Both the position numbers and the translations under genes were made by a program. Of a stretch of DNA of 11,673 bases, positions 6,701 to 11,505 are shown in pieces. Position 1 is the first letter of the stretch. Every line of letters starts with the position of its first letter. The stretch covers positions 1 through 11,673 of the forward strand of contig CAKSDF010000048.1 in the NCBI GenBank assembly GCA_934444695.1. The letters are read 5' to 3'. Under the pieces are notes generated by a model. That model was not told where the DNA came from, searched no databases, and worked only from the letters and a program-made list of their open reading frames with translations. The stretch is from an uncultured Eubacteriales bacterium. Its GTDB lineage: Bacteria; Bacillota; Clostridia; Oscillospirales; Acutalibacteraceae.

Positions 6701-7828
6701 AAGATAACTATGTCTCAAACCGCGTTTACCCACGTGGAAGTGGCTTTCCCCACCGATGATGCCACCCGCAAGGGACATAAGAAAGACTATGATATTTCGG
6801 CCACAAGGAAAATGCTCATTGAAATGCTCGATTACGAGTCCGAAGGCTATAACCACGAATATATCGACAACATCTGCATCAATTTTAAGGATTTCAAAAC
6901 CGATGCCGAGATTTTGGCTGTGCAGAACGCCATTCAGGCGCTGCCCAAGCTTCACATGATGACAATTTCAAGCGCCAATGATGTAAGAGCCGCCCGCAAG
7001 CTGTACGAGGCTTTGCCGGATGAGAAAAAGGCTCAGGTAATCAATATCGGCAGTCTCATTTCGGCCGAATTTGTTACAAACACCGCCCTGTTTGCGGTGG
7101 GCAGTGCGGTTGCGTCAAATCCGTCGGCAACGGCCGTTTCCCTGCCTTTGACTGTCAGCGGAGACAGCGCAAACGCCGGTCTTGCTGCAACGATACATAT
7201 GAAGGTCAAATACGACTCGTCTAAACTGACCCTTTCGTCAAATCCCTTTACTTCGAGCCTTATGAGCGGTGTATCTATTGAATACAACGCCTCGACGGCC
7301 GGCGAGCTTGATATGGTCATTGCCTATGATTCGGCTATCGGTAAGGGCAACTGGGGAAGCCTTAACTTTAACGTTAACGCCGACACATATAAAACGCCCC
7401 AGACCACCGATGTGTCCATAACCTTCGAGGAGGATTGCGCCACATTTGAAATGCACCCATTCCATCCCACTTCATTGGCGGGAACGGTCACCGTGCCCGA
7501 AATTATGAGCATAACCGTTGCATGGGACAGCCTGGCTTTCAGCTATAATGCCGCCTCATGGGACGCGCAGAATCACAACTGGAAGGGCAATTGGTCGACC
7601 TCCCAAAATTTCGTTACCGTAACAAACAACAGCAACATCGCCGTTAATTCCGATTTTTCCTTTACCCCCGTTTCGGGAAGCGGTATTGTCGGTACGCTCG
7701 ATAAAACCACTGCGGCTCTTGCCAAGGGCGGCGATTCGGTCGTTTCAAAGCTGACCGTTTCTTCGGGAAATCAGGTTCCTTTCGACACCAAAAAGATAGG
7801 AACGGTTACTGTTGTTGTGAAAAAGTAA
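3761..7828 (+). CDS. Giant secreted multidomain surface protein (beta-sandwich modules, cohesin-like domain, terminal Trp-motif module)
   Basis: 1355-aa exported protein with no catalytic domain that I can recognise. Residues 1-34 are a signal peptide ending A-E-A. Five beta-sandwich, carbohydrate-binding-like modules follow at about 35-248, 252-428, 431-625, 628-796 and 867-1045. Modules 3 and 4 are tandem repeats of each other, sharing D-x-C-(x)n-W, D-L-x-G-(x)n, L-T-S-Y and a closing V-T-G-x-x-x-A-A. Helical spacers of the A-L-P / A-R-x-x-Y-x-A-L type lie at about 797-865 and 1046-1110. Residues 1112-1247 resemble a cohesin fold (P-L-T-V-S, K-Y-D-S-S-K-L-T, G-x-L-N-F-N-V). Residues 1251-1355 are a Trp-motif module: W1255, F1260, W1267, H1272, W1274, W1278, N-N-S-N at 1289-1292. 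The same module forms the four small secreted proteins downstream. There is no C-terminal sorting signal or membrane anchor, so it may be held on the surface through partners. Start ATG with AGGGG at 3750-3754. The domain calls are inference. Confidence 0.85.
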   Translation: MTKAGRKICLFVLSAALIFCTLPNFNITPATAEAYSEIVEDFDDAAPPAGITTAGSSNNGWDRLRLGNAGAKYSVKKEYGSSVDNKVLKFEYSFNYDDAYANYRWLNTGSDSGYVIQNGDYLQYDVYLGGSCRDFSGGIGGIELGNHDNFPGTRLSTATDQNGVLVKPYDSGERQACDYAQDKWYTRKCQLSDGAGIVGSSNIGILVGVDFDGGDKSDWAPNDSEYHTISVYYDNIVICSADGTIKDRFFIDGSETIFDERYESWCIGGDGTFSVYDWDQITVQQGRFFGQGNESDDTLMINREKFDNELATDVVVNLKDNKKFSADVAKKKINTYQLAIDVMFVDDRPVPENFAMYFYNDSNNWHGMYFSGSTDGATGQWKTLYLNYGGTEDPTGTYVALGLACDEMFGRDNTVRCYVNNLRWVSPSSKQLDSCESTDNWSWAPGGGATAATDRTVTPSYDGVANDPVSSKNTYIWWQPSFTCKFGKVYDLTGMKALKVGWVDNIDGDDTPNMKCYDLFKNMSYSQGNSYGFALTSYGSLPTGGRDNTINLDTYARYSLPVKNLAGRSVAEGESVFEFDWSRKGTDFDITAVTGFICAAPEGTVAVCFTDISAVFDTDVYPITHSYNYIIDDCTDYVGWDNSCDHISSDGTKINAWWPLETTVRFSEPKDLKGINSLVIDFTGSIDYGNSFSSLWTRSTDFNLFGIVLTSYPVSDIPKLEQSTGLNNHTAWNEWGLRVSASELAKATSPGCNTYALDLSAAGENFTIENVTGMAIAAQPGTQDTYILGVYANRNNERTDAEKAAAAVTAMINALPGSDAALTDKSVIEAARSAYDALSDLAKTYVFNIDKLVLSEQRIKVLSGTNVYRYTLMGDNIDNWAPYTGDNMEYCTTTKSEGRGSLHFWQKRGVGMYYRFDEPTDLSLATSIEFDLMCPPDMPAKAQTVRIAFSSKDYVNTDNDHPEGGAWDVEYMDLNMEEFSKITMSQTAFTHVEVAFPTDDATRKGHKKDYDISATRKMLIEMLDYESEGYNHEYIDNICINFKDFKTDAEILAVQNAIQALPKLHMMTISSANDVRAARKLYEALPDEKKAQVINIGSLISAEFVTNTALFAVGSAVASNPSATAVSLPLTVSGDSANAGLAATIHMKVKYDSSKLTLSSNPFTSSLMSGVSIEYNASTAGELDMVIAYDSAIGKGNWGSLNFNVNADTYKTPQTTDVSITFEEDCATFEMHPFHPTSLAGTVTVPEIMSITVAWDSLAFSYNAASWDAQNHNWKGNWSTSQNFVTVTNNSNIAVNSDFSFTPVSGSGIVGTLDKTTAALAKGGDSVVSKLTVSSGNQVPFDTKKIGTVTVVVKK

Positions 7829-7856
7829 CAATATAGCATAGCAGGGCATTGAATTG

Positions 7857-7890
7857 TACATTATGCACAAAAATTAATGTATATTTTTAT
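7857..7890 (+). terminator. Weak possible terminator after the giant gene
   Basis: TACATTA (7857-7863) and TAATGTA (7875-7881) form a 7-bp AT-rich hairpin followed by TATTTTTATTT. The stem has no GC-rich core and may not terminate efficiently; it lies 29 bp past the stop of the giant gene. Confidence 0.3.
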
Positions 7891-7902
7891 TTGCTATGTG
7901 TA

Positions 7903-7931
7903 TTGAAAATAAAATTATGGTATTGTATAAT
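7903..7931 (+). promoter_or_regulatory. Promoter of the membrane-protein gene
   Basis: TTGAAA (7903-7908), an exact 17-nt spacer and a perfect TATAAT (7926-7931) form a strong sigma-A promoter. Transcription should start near 7938, giving a long leader of about 112 nt. The 192-aa membrane protein and the 174-aa secreted protein probably share it. Confidence 0.8.
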
Positions 7932-7935
7932 ATCG

Positions 7936-8034
7936 GTAAAGTAAAAAACAACCAATGAATTACCACAAAATACACAATTAACGGGTAAAATAGACAAATT
8001 TTTTACTTTGCACTTAAAAACTTACTTAAAACTT
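7936..8034 (+). promoter_or_regulatory. Structured 5' leader: long-range inverted repeat plus tandem ACTTAAAA repeats
   Basis: AAAGTAAAAAA (7938-7948) is perfectly complementary to TTTTTTACTTT (7999-8009). With a wobble and one more G-C pair it reaches 7936-8011. It encloses about 50 nt and begins at the predicted transcript start. It is followed by two near-identical tandem units, ACTTAAAAACTT (8012-8023) and ACTTAAAACTT (8024-8034), just before the GAGGTGAT ribosome binding site (8037-8044). I do not recognise a known riboswitch; the stem is AT-rich, so its stability is uncertain. Confidence 0.45.
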
Positions 8035-8049
8035 ATGAGGTGATCCCCC

Positions 8050-8628
8050 GTGCAGCAAGAAAATATAACCCCCAAAATCCCCGAAACCGAAGAGGAAAAA
8101 GAAGAAAAGAAAAAACGGTTCTTTCTTTGGTGGTGGATACTACTTCTCTTGATTTTGCTTATAGCCGTCGGAGTGATCGTGTGGGCGCTGTTCCTCAGAA
8201 CTCCTAAAACCGATAATGTCCTTGCTCCCGATTATGCCCCCCGTCAGGTGGAACAGCATGCTCAGAGCTACGGTGAGGAAACAAGCAAGCTTGAACAGGC
8301 CGAGGGCGGCGGAGCCGTCACCCTTGAGTATACAACCGATGTAAACATAAACCTTTCCGAAAAAAAGGTATATTTCTCGGTGGCAAATCCCTATCAGTCC
8401 AATCAATCGATGCTTGTGCAGATAAAGATCAAGGACGAGGTCATTGCCGAATCGGGAACCCTTCAGCCGGGATATAAGCTCGGCGAGCTCGACATTACCG
8501 AGCAAAAGGCAAAAATGCTTTCCGAAGGGGTTTACGACGGACAGATACTCATTTGGTATTATCAGCCCGATACCGGTGAACGCGCCGTTGTTAACACGGC
8601 CATTCCGGTCAGCATAAATGTTCAGTAA
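8050..8628 (+). CDS. Type II membrane protein with extracellular beta-rich domain
   Basis: Unrecognised 192-aa protein. Residues 1-23 are a charged Glu/Lys-rich cytoplasmic tail ending K-K-K-R. Residues 24-49 are one membrane helix beginning F-F-L-W-W-W. Residues 50-87 are an extracellular linker. Residues 88-192 are a compact domain beginning G-G-G-A-V and rich in alternating beta strands (V-x-I-x-L, V-Y-F-S-V-A-N-P, V-Q-I-K-I, I-L-I-W-Y-Y, I-P-V-S-I-N-V), which suggests an immunoglobulin-like sandwich. The basic cluster before the helix supports N-in, C-out topology. The GTG start has GAGGTGAT 5 nt upstream. A secreted Trp-motif protein gene follows 37 bp later on the same transcript, so this is a candidate membrane partner or anchor for that family; that role is inference. 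Confidence 0.8.
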   Translation: MQQENITPKIPETEEEKEEKKKRFFLWWWILLLLILLIAVGVIVWALFLRTPKTDNVLAPDYAPRQVEQHAQSYGEETSKLEQAEGGGAVTLEYTTDVNINLSEKKVYFSVANPYQSNQSMLVQIKIKDEVIAESGTLQPGYKLGELDITEQKAKMLSEGVYDGQILIWYYQPDTGERAVVNTAIPVSINVQ

Positions 8629-8665
8629 TCAGCTTGAAACCAAAATGATTTAAGAGGTGTAGAAA

Positions 8666-9190
8666 TTGAAAAAGTTTGTTGCAATTATGATAGCGGCGGC
8701 AATGCTTCTGACCCTGTCGGTCTCGGCCTTTGCCGGAACGATAACCACAAACGGCGGAAGCGAAACCCGCGATGTCACAGGTGTATTCGCACAGCCCACA
8801 GACAAGGCAATATATGTGACCGTTACATGGGGCGATATGAAATTCCAGTATACTCCTTCTTCCCAAACATGGGATCATAACCGGCACATCTGGAAAGACG
8901 GCGGAACGGCCGGAACATGGGCACCCATTACTGCCGACGGAAACAAAGTTACCGTTCAAAACGATTCGAGCTGTGCCGTTAAAGCGGCATTTACCTATGG
9001 GGCGAAGGCCGAATACACCGGCGTTAATGCCTCCTTTGACAAGGCCGAGTTGAACCTCGCCGCTCCCACATATAACGATTCGACAAGTCATCCCTCGGGA
9101 ACATCGATTGTCTCCCTTTCGGGAAGCATAAACGGAGATGTTACAACCGATACCGTTATGGGAACAATAACCGTTACCATAACCGCCTGA
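8666..9190 (+). CDS. Small secreted Trp-motif protein 1
   Basis: Unrecognised 174-aa exported protein. The signal peptide is residues 1-23, ending A-F-A. A 26-residue Gly/Thr-rich lead follows, then the module shared across this locus: Y-V-T-V-T-W with W55, F60, Y62, W69, H74, W76, W85, N-D-S-S at 99-102, and a C-terminal strand G-T-I-T-V-T-I. It has no membrane helix, no sorting motif and no cysteine in the second half except one near the N-D-S-S motif. The start is a TTG at 8666 with GAGGTG 6 nt upstream; the M-K-K signal-peptide start supports it. It lies 37 bp after the membrane-protein gene and shares its promoter. It is most like proteins 3 and 4 of the locus (the 183-aa and 202-aa genes) in spacing of the motif. 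Probably secreted to the cell surface; function unknown. Confidence 0.85.
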   Translation: MKKFVAIMIAAAMLLTLSVSAFAGTITTNGGSETRDVTGVFAQPTDKAIYVTVTWGDMKFQYTPSSQTWDHNRHIWKDGGTAGTWAPITADGNKVTVQNDSSCAVKAAFTYGAKAEYTGVNASFDKAELNLAAPTYNDSTSHPSGTSIVSLSGSINGDVTTDTVMGTITVTITA

Positions 9191-9227
9191 TAAAGGCAGC
9201 ACAGGTTATACAAGTTAAAAGGCAAAT

Positions 9228-9265
9228 TCGCAAATACATAATCGCAAATACTCATTAGCAAGTAC
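9228..9265 (+). repeat. Three direct repeats at 14-nt spacing upstream of the 198-aa gene
   Basis: TCGCAAATAC occurs at 9228-9237 and 9242-9251, and the variant TAGCAAGTAC at 9256-9265. The repeat interval is exactly 14 nt. A TATTAT box (9283-9288) lies 17 nt after the third copy, placing that copy at the -35 position of a promoter lacking a good -35. This is the layout expected for an activator-dependent promoter, but no regulator is identified. Confidence 0.6.
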
Positions 9266-9348
9266 CCTGATAATTTTTAAGATATTATGCCTCTTCAGCA
9301 AGGGGAGAGACTGATATAAAAATGATTTATTTTAAAGGAGAAACCAAA

Positions 9349-9945
9349 ATGAAAAAGATTATAGCGACACTTTTAGCAACAGCAATGATAGCAGGCTGCG
9401 CAATCAGCGCAAGCGCTTATGGCACTGACACCGCCACTGCCGACGGTCAGAATACCGATGCAAATCGTGATATTTTTGCAAATTATATAGCCGGTGAACG
9501 CGAAGATGTATACAAGGTTGACATTACTTGGGGAGACCTAAAGTTTAACTATCAGGCCGGTAGTGAAAAATGGAACACCGAAAAACATCAGTGGGAAGCT
9601 GATACAGCAGAAGGAAAGACCGCGGCTGTATGGTCTGTTGCCACTGAAGGCGGAGATGTTATAAAATTCGAGAACCATTCCAGCAAAGATGTTGTTGCTC
9701 ATTTCGCATATGCAACAAAAGATCCCCGTATTGCCGGTGATGTTTCTGCAACCACTACCGTTAATGACCTTACTATAAAGAGACAGCCTATCGCTAACGA
9801 GGGTGAGGCTCTCACTGCGGATGCTAAGGCAGAAACTCAAGTTGTTATGAGCGGTGCTCTCGACAGCCGTTTTAATCCCGAAGGAACTGCTGACCTCTTT
9901 AAAGCTATCGGTACTTTGACCATAACCTTTACTGACGCTCAGTAA
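9349..9945 (+). CDS. Small secreted Trp-motif protein 2
   Basis: Unrecognised 198-aa exported protein of the same family. Residues 1-23 are a signal peptide ending A-S-A. The module begins V-Y-K-V-D-I-T-W with W61, F66, Y68, W75, H80, W82, W95 and N-H-S-S at 109-112, and closes with G-T-L-T-I-T-F. The start is the ATG at 9349 with AAAGGAG at 9334-9340 and 8-nt spacing; an in-frame upstream ATG at 9322 would put the signal peptide out of place. I-A-G-C at 14-17 fits a lipobox, so a lipoprotein is possible, although A-S-A at 21-23 is the better fit to the pattern of its paralogues. Codon use differs from proteins 1 and 4: no serine is encoded by TCG, and GCT and GCA are frequent, hinting at higher expression or a different history. 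It has its own upstream region with the 14-nt repeats and is followed by a strong hairpin. Confidence 0.87.
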   Translation: MKKIIATLLATAMIAGCAISASAYGTDTATADGQNTDANRDIFANYIAGEREDVYKVDITWGDLKFNYQAGSEKWNTEKHQWEADTAEGKTAAVWSVATEGGDVIKFENHSSKDVVAHFAYATKDPRIAGDVSATTTVNDLTIKRQPIANEGEALTADAKAETQVVMSGALDSRFNPEGTADLFKAIGTLTITFTDAQ

Positions 9946-9966
9946 TTTACTTGTGTTTTAAACCTA

Positions 9967-9994
9967 CCGCGGCGGCGGGAAACTGCCGCCGCGG
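9967..9994 (+). terminator. Very stable GC hairpin with GAAA tetraloop after the 198-aa gene
   Basis: CCGCGGCGGCGG (9967-9978) pairs with CTGCCGCCGCGG (9983-9994), giving a 12-bp stem with one G-T pair closed by a GAAA loop. It lies 21 bp past the stop. No T-run follows, so it may act as a 3' end stabiliser or a factor-assisted terminator instead of a classical intrinsic one. Confidence 0.6.
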
Positions 9995-10007
9995 ATAAGC
10001 GGATTAT

Positions 10008-10039
10008 GCGGGCTGCGCCCCTTGCTTTGTGCGGCCCGC
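10008..10039 (+). repeat. Inverted repeat, second of three hairpins
   Basis: GCGGGCTGCGC (10008-10018) pairs with GTGCGGCCCGC (10029-10039) over 11 bp, including two wobble pairs, around a 10-nt loop. It follows the first hairpin by 13 bp. Confidence 0.6.
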
Positions 10040-10046
10040 AAAACAT

Positions 10047-10096
10047 CGAACATTCAAAAATGCGGCCCAAACCGCAGACGCATTTTTGAATGCTCG
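10047..10096 (+). repeat. Inverted repeat, third of three hairpins, with a competing inner stem
   Basis: CATTCAAAAATGCG (10051-10064) is a perfect 14-bp complement of CGCATTTTTGAATG (10079-10092). Three further pairs beyond one mismatch extend it to 10047-10096. Inside, TGCGG (10061-10065) can instead pair with CCGCA (10072-10076), so the inner four bases have two exclusive partners. There is no T-run after it. Confidence 0.65.
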
Positions 10097-10149
10097 GCTT
10101 TCACTTTACTTGCTTATTTTGGCGGAGTGTTTGAAATTTGAAAAAAGCT

Positions 10150-10185
10150 TTGTTTTTGGCTTTTCGGAAAAATATGATCCGAAAA
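10150..10185 (+). promoter_or_regulatory. Promoter of the 183-aa gene with an overlapping inverted repeat
   Basis: TTGTTT (10150-10155), a 17-nt spacer and TATGAT (10173-10178) make a plausible sigma-A promoter, with a start near 10185 and a leader of about 35 nt. An 8-bp inverted repeat, TTTTCGGA (10161-10168) with TCCGAAAA (10178-10185), spans the spacer, the -10 box and the start site, the usual place for a repressor operator. It could alternatively be a leader hairpin from read-through transcripts. Confidence 0.5.
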
Positions 10186-10220
10186 ATCGTTAGCAGGGCA
10201 AAAGAAAAAGGAGAATATTT

Positions 10221-10772
10221 ATGAAAAAAGTATTAGCAGTTGTTCTTGCCGTATGTATGTTGGCGGCAATGACCGTGGCCGCATCGGCCGAAAGCCCCAT
10301 CACGGCAGTCGGCGGAACCGACACCAAGACCATTCAGGGTAAATATGTTGCCGCAGAGTCTCCGGCATATTATGTGACTGTTACTTGGGACAGCATGAAG
10401 TTTGACTTTAATCCTACTGCACAGGAATGGGATCACGAAAACCATCTCTTTAAGGCCACCGAAGCTGGCGGTGAGTGGACTGTTGCCGAGGGTTCCGGTA
10501 ATGCCATTAATGTTGAAAATCATTCAAGTGTGCCCGTCAAAGCAGCTTTTTCAGCTGAGAAAATGGGCGCTTCTGTTTCGGGCGATCATTCCGAGATCGG
10601 CGAGTTCAGCGCTGCTGAGCTTAACCTCATTGCTCCCACAAGAGGCGTTGCCGCTCTTCCCGCAGGTGCTAAAGGATCTTCAACCTATATGCCTAAGGGT
10701 ACACTTGATTCCACTGTCAGCGAGTACACCGACATCGGTGTTCTTACCGTTACCATTAACGCTGCCGACTAA
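10221..10772 (+). CDS. Small secreted Trp-motif protein 3
   Basis: Unrecognised 183-aa exported protein of the locus family. The signal peptide is residues 1-23, ending A-S-A. The lead (residues 24-48) has a G-G-T-D-T-K-T-I-Q-G stretch that matches protein 1's G-G-S-E-T-R-D-V-T-G. The module begins Y-Y-V-T-V-T-W with W56, F61, F63, W70, H75, F77 (Trp in the others), W86 and N-H-S-S at 100-103, then A-E-L-N-L-x-A-P-T as in protein 1, and closes V-L-T-V-T-I. The close match in lead and centre makes proteins 1 and 3 the nearest pair. The ATG has AAAAAGGAG with 7-nt spacing, the strongest ribosome binding site of the set. It is preceded by its own promoter and followed 57 bp later by protein 4, probably on the same transcript. 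Confidence 0.88.
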   Translation: MKKVLAVVLAVCMLAAMTVAASAESPITAVGGTDTKTIQGKYVAAESPAYYVTVTWDSMKFDFNPTAQEWDHENHLFKATEAGGEWTVAEGSGNAINVENHSSVPVKAAFSAEKMGASVSGDHSEIGEFSAAELNLIAPTRGVAALPAGAKGSSTYMPKGTLDSTVSEYTDIGVLTVTINAAD

Positions 10773-10829
10773 TATTTAAAGGCGTGCTTTAATGCGTTTA
10801 CCTATTTTTAAACAGGGAGGTTGATGCCG

Positions 10830-11438
10830 TTGAAAAGGCTAACTGCTTGTATCGCGTCGCTTATTGCCGCGGCCGCGGTTACCGTTACTGCTTGTGCCAC
10901 GGTTTACGACGGCGATACCGCAAACCCGTCGAATCTTTTGTCGGCAGGGGACGCATCTAAACATTCCTTTTACGGCCGATACAGCGATACCGATCCCGAG
11001 GCGGTCTACTATGTAAACATATCCTGGGGCTCTATGGTGTTCAGCTATAACGCCGGGCAGTCGACCTGGGACGCGGTTAATCATCAATGGGATGATAATG
11101 GCGGCGGACAGTGGACGGCCGAACAGGCGGGCGTATCGGATAAAATAACGGTGGATAACCATTCCAGTGCGGCGGTTAAAATAACCTTTTCGGGGCAGGA
11201 AAATGCCGAAAAAGAAATTTGGGATAAAACCCAAATCGGCGAATTTGTTCCGATAAGCGGCGAAGATAACACGCTATCACAAGGCTCGGTGACCCTTAGT
11301 GAGACAACGCGGGGAAAGGCCGAGCTTGACAGCGGCGCGACCGTTTCGGTGCTTTATAAACCGGCGGGATATGTTACAAGCGCCCTTTCGACCCAAAAGG
11401 TTATGGGAACGCTGACCGTTACCGTTAACGAGGCTTAA
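10830..11438 (+). CDS. Small secreted Trp-motif protein 4
   Basis: Unrecognised 202-aa exported protein of the locus family. The module begins V-Y-Y-V-N-I-S-W with W66, F71, Y73, W80, H85, W87, W95 and N-H-S-S at 110-113, and ends G-T-L-T-V-T-V. I chose the TTG at 10830: AGGGAGG (10814-10820) lies 9 nt upstream, and the resulting M-K-R signal peptide ends after residue 23 as in the paralogues. The in-frame ATG at 10824 is only 3 nt from the Shine-Dalgarno, and the TTG at 10821 touches it. V-T-A-C at 19-22 could be a lipobox; A-C-A at 21-23 could equally be a normal cleavage site. Serine TCG codons are common (9 of 22), unlike protein 2. No terminator directly follows; the 3' region has interlocked inverted repeats. 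Confidence 0.85.
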   Translation: MKRLTACIASLIAAAAVTVTACATVYDGDTANPSNLLSAGDASKHSFYGRYSDTDPEAVYYVNISWGSMVFSYNAGQSTWDAVNHQWDDNGGGQWTAEQAGVSDKITVDNHSSAAVKITFSGQENAEKEIWDKTQIGEFVPISGEDNTLSQGSVTLSETTRGKAELDSGATVSVLYKPAGYVTSALSTQKVMGTLTVTVNEA

Positions 11439-11446
11439 AAGGCTTA

Positions 11447-11494
11447 GTTAAGCAACCGATGTTCGACCGTTGGTTACTTAACCTTAGCGAACAT
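11447..11494 (+). repeat. Two interlocked inverted repeats (possible pseudoknot) after the last gene
   Basis: Pair A is GTTAAG-C-AACC (11447-11457) with GGTT-A-CTTAAC (11472-11482), 10 pairs with one mismatch. Pair B is ATGTTCG (11459-11465) with CGAACAT (11488-11494), 7 pairs. The 5' arm of B lies in the loop of A and its 3' arm lies beyond A, so the order is A-B-A'-B', the topology of an H-type pseudoknot, or of two exclusive hairpins. It starts 9 bp after the stop. Confidence 0.55.
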
Positions 11495-11505
11495 ATCCAA
11501 ACACG

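Noticed and set aside
7837..7898. Inverted repeat CATAGCA / TGCTATG after the giant gene
   Set aside because: Seven bp separated by nearly 50 nt in AT-rich DNA with no T-run; likely chance.
9228..9265. CRISPR array or replication iterons
   Set aside because: Only three 10-bp units with 4-nt gaps; too short for CRISPR, and no replication gene or plasmid context is nearby.
10402..10779. 125-aa plus-strand frame overlapping the 183-aa gene
   Set aside because: An out-of-frame shadow, Ser/Leu/Pro-rich, with no Shine-Dalgarno, inside a gene with clear family conservation.
8666..11438. Small secreted proteins as WxL-domain proteins
   Set aside because: They have conserved Trp and secretion signals, but not the paired WxL motifs or the L-T-W-x-L end of that family; the W-x4-F / W-x4-H pattern is different.
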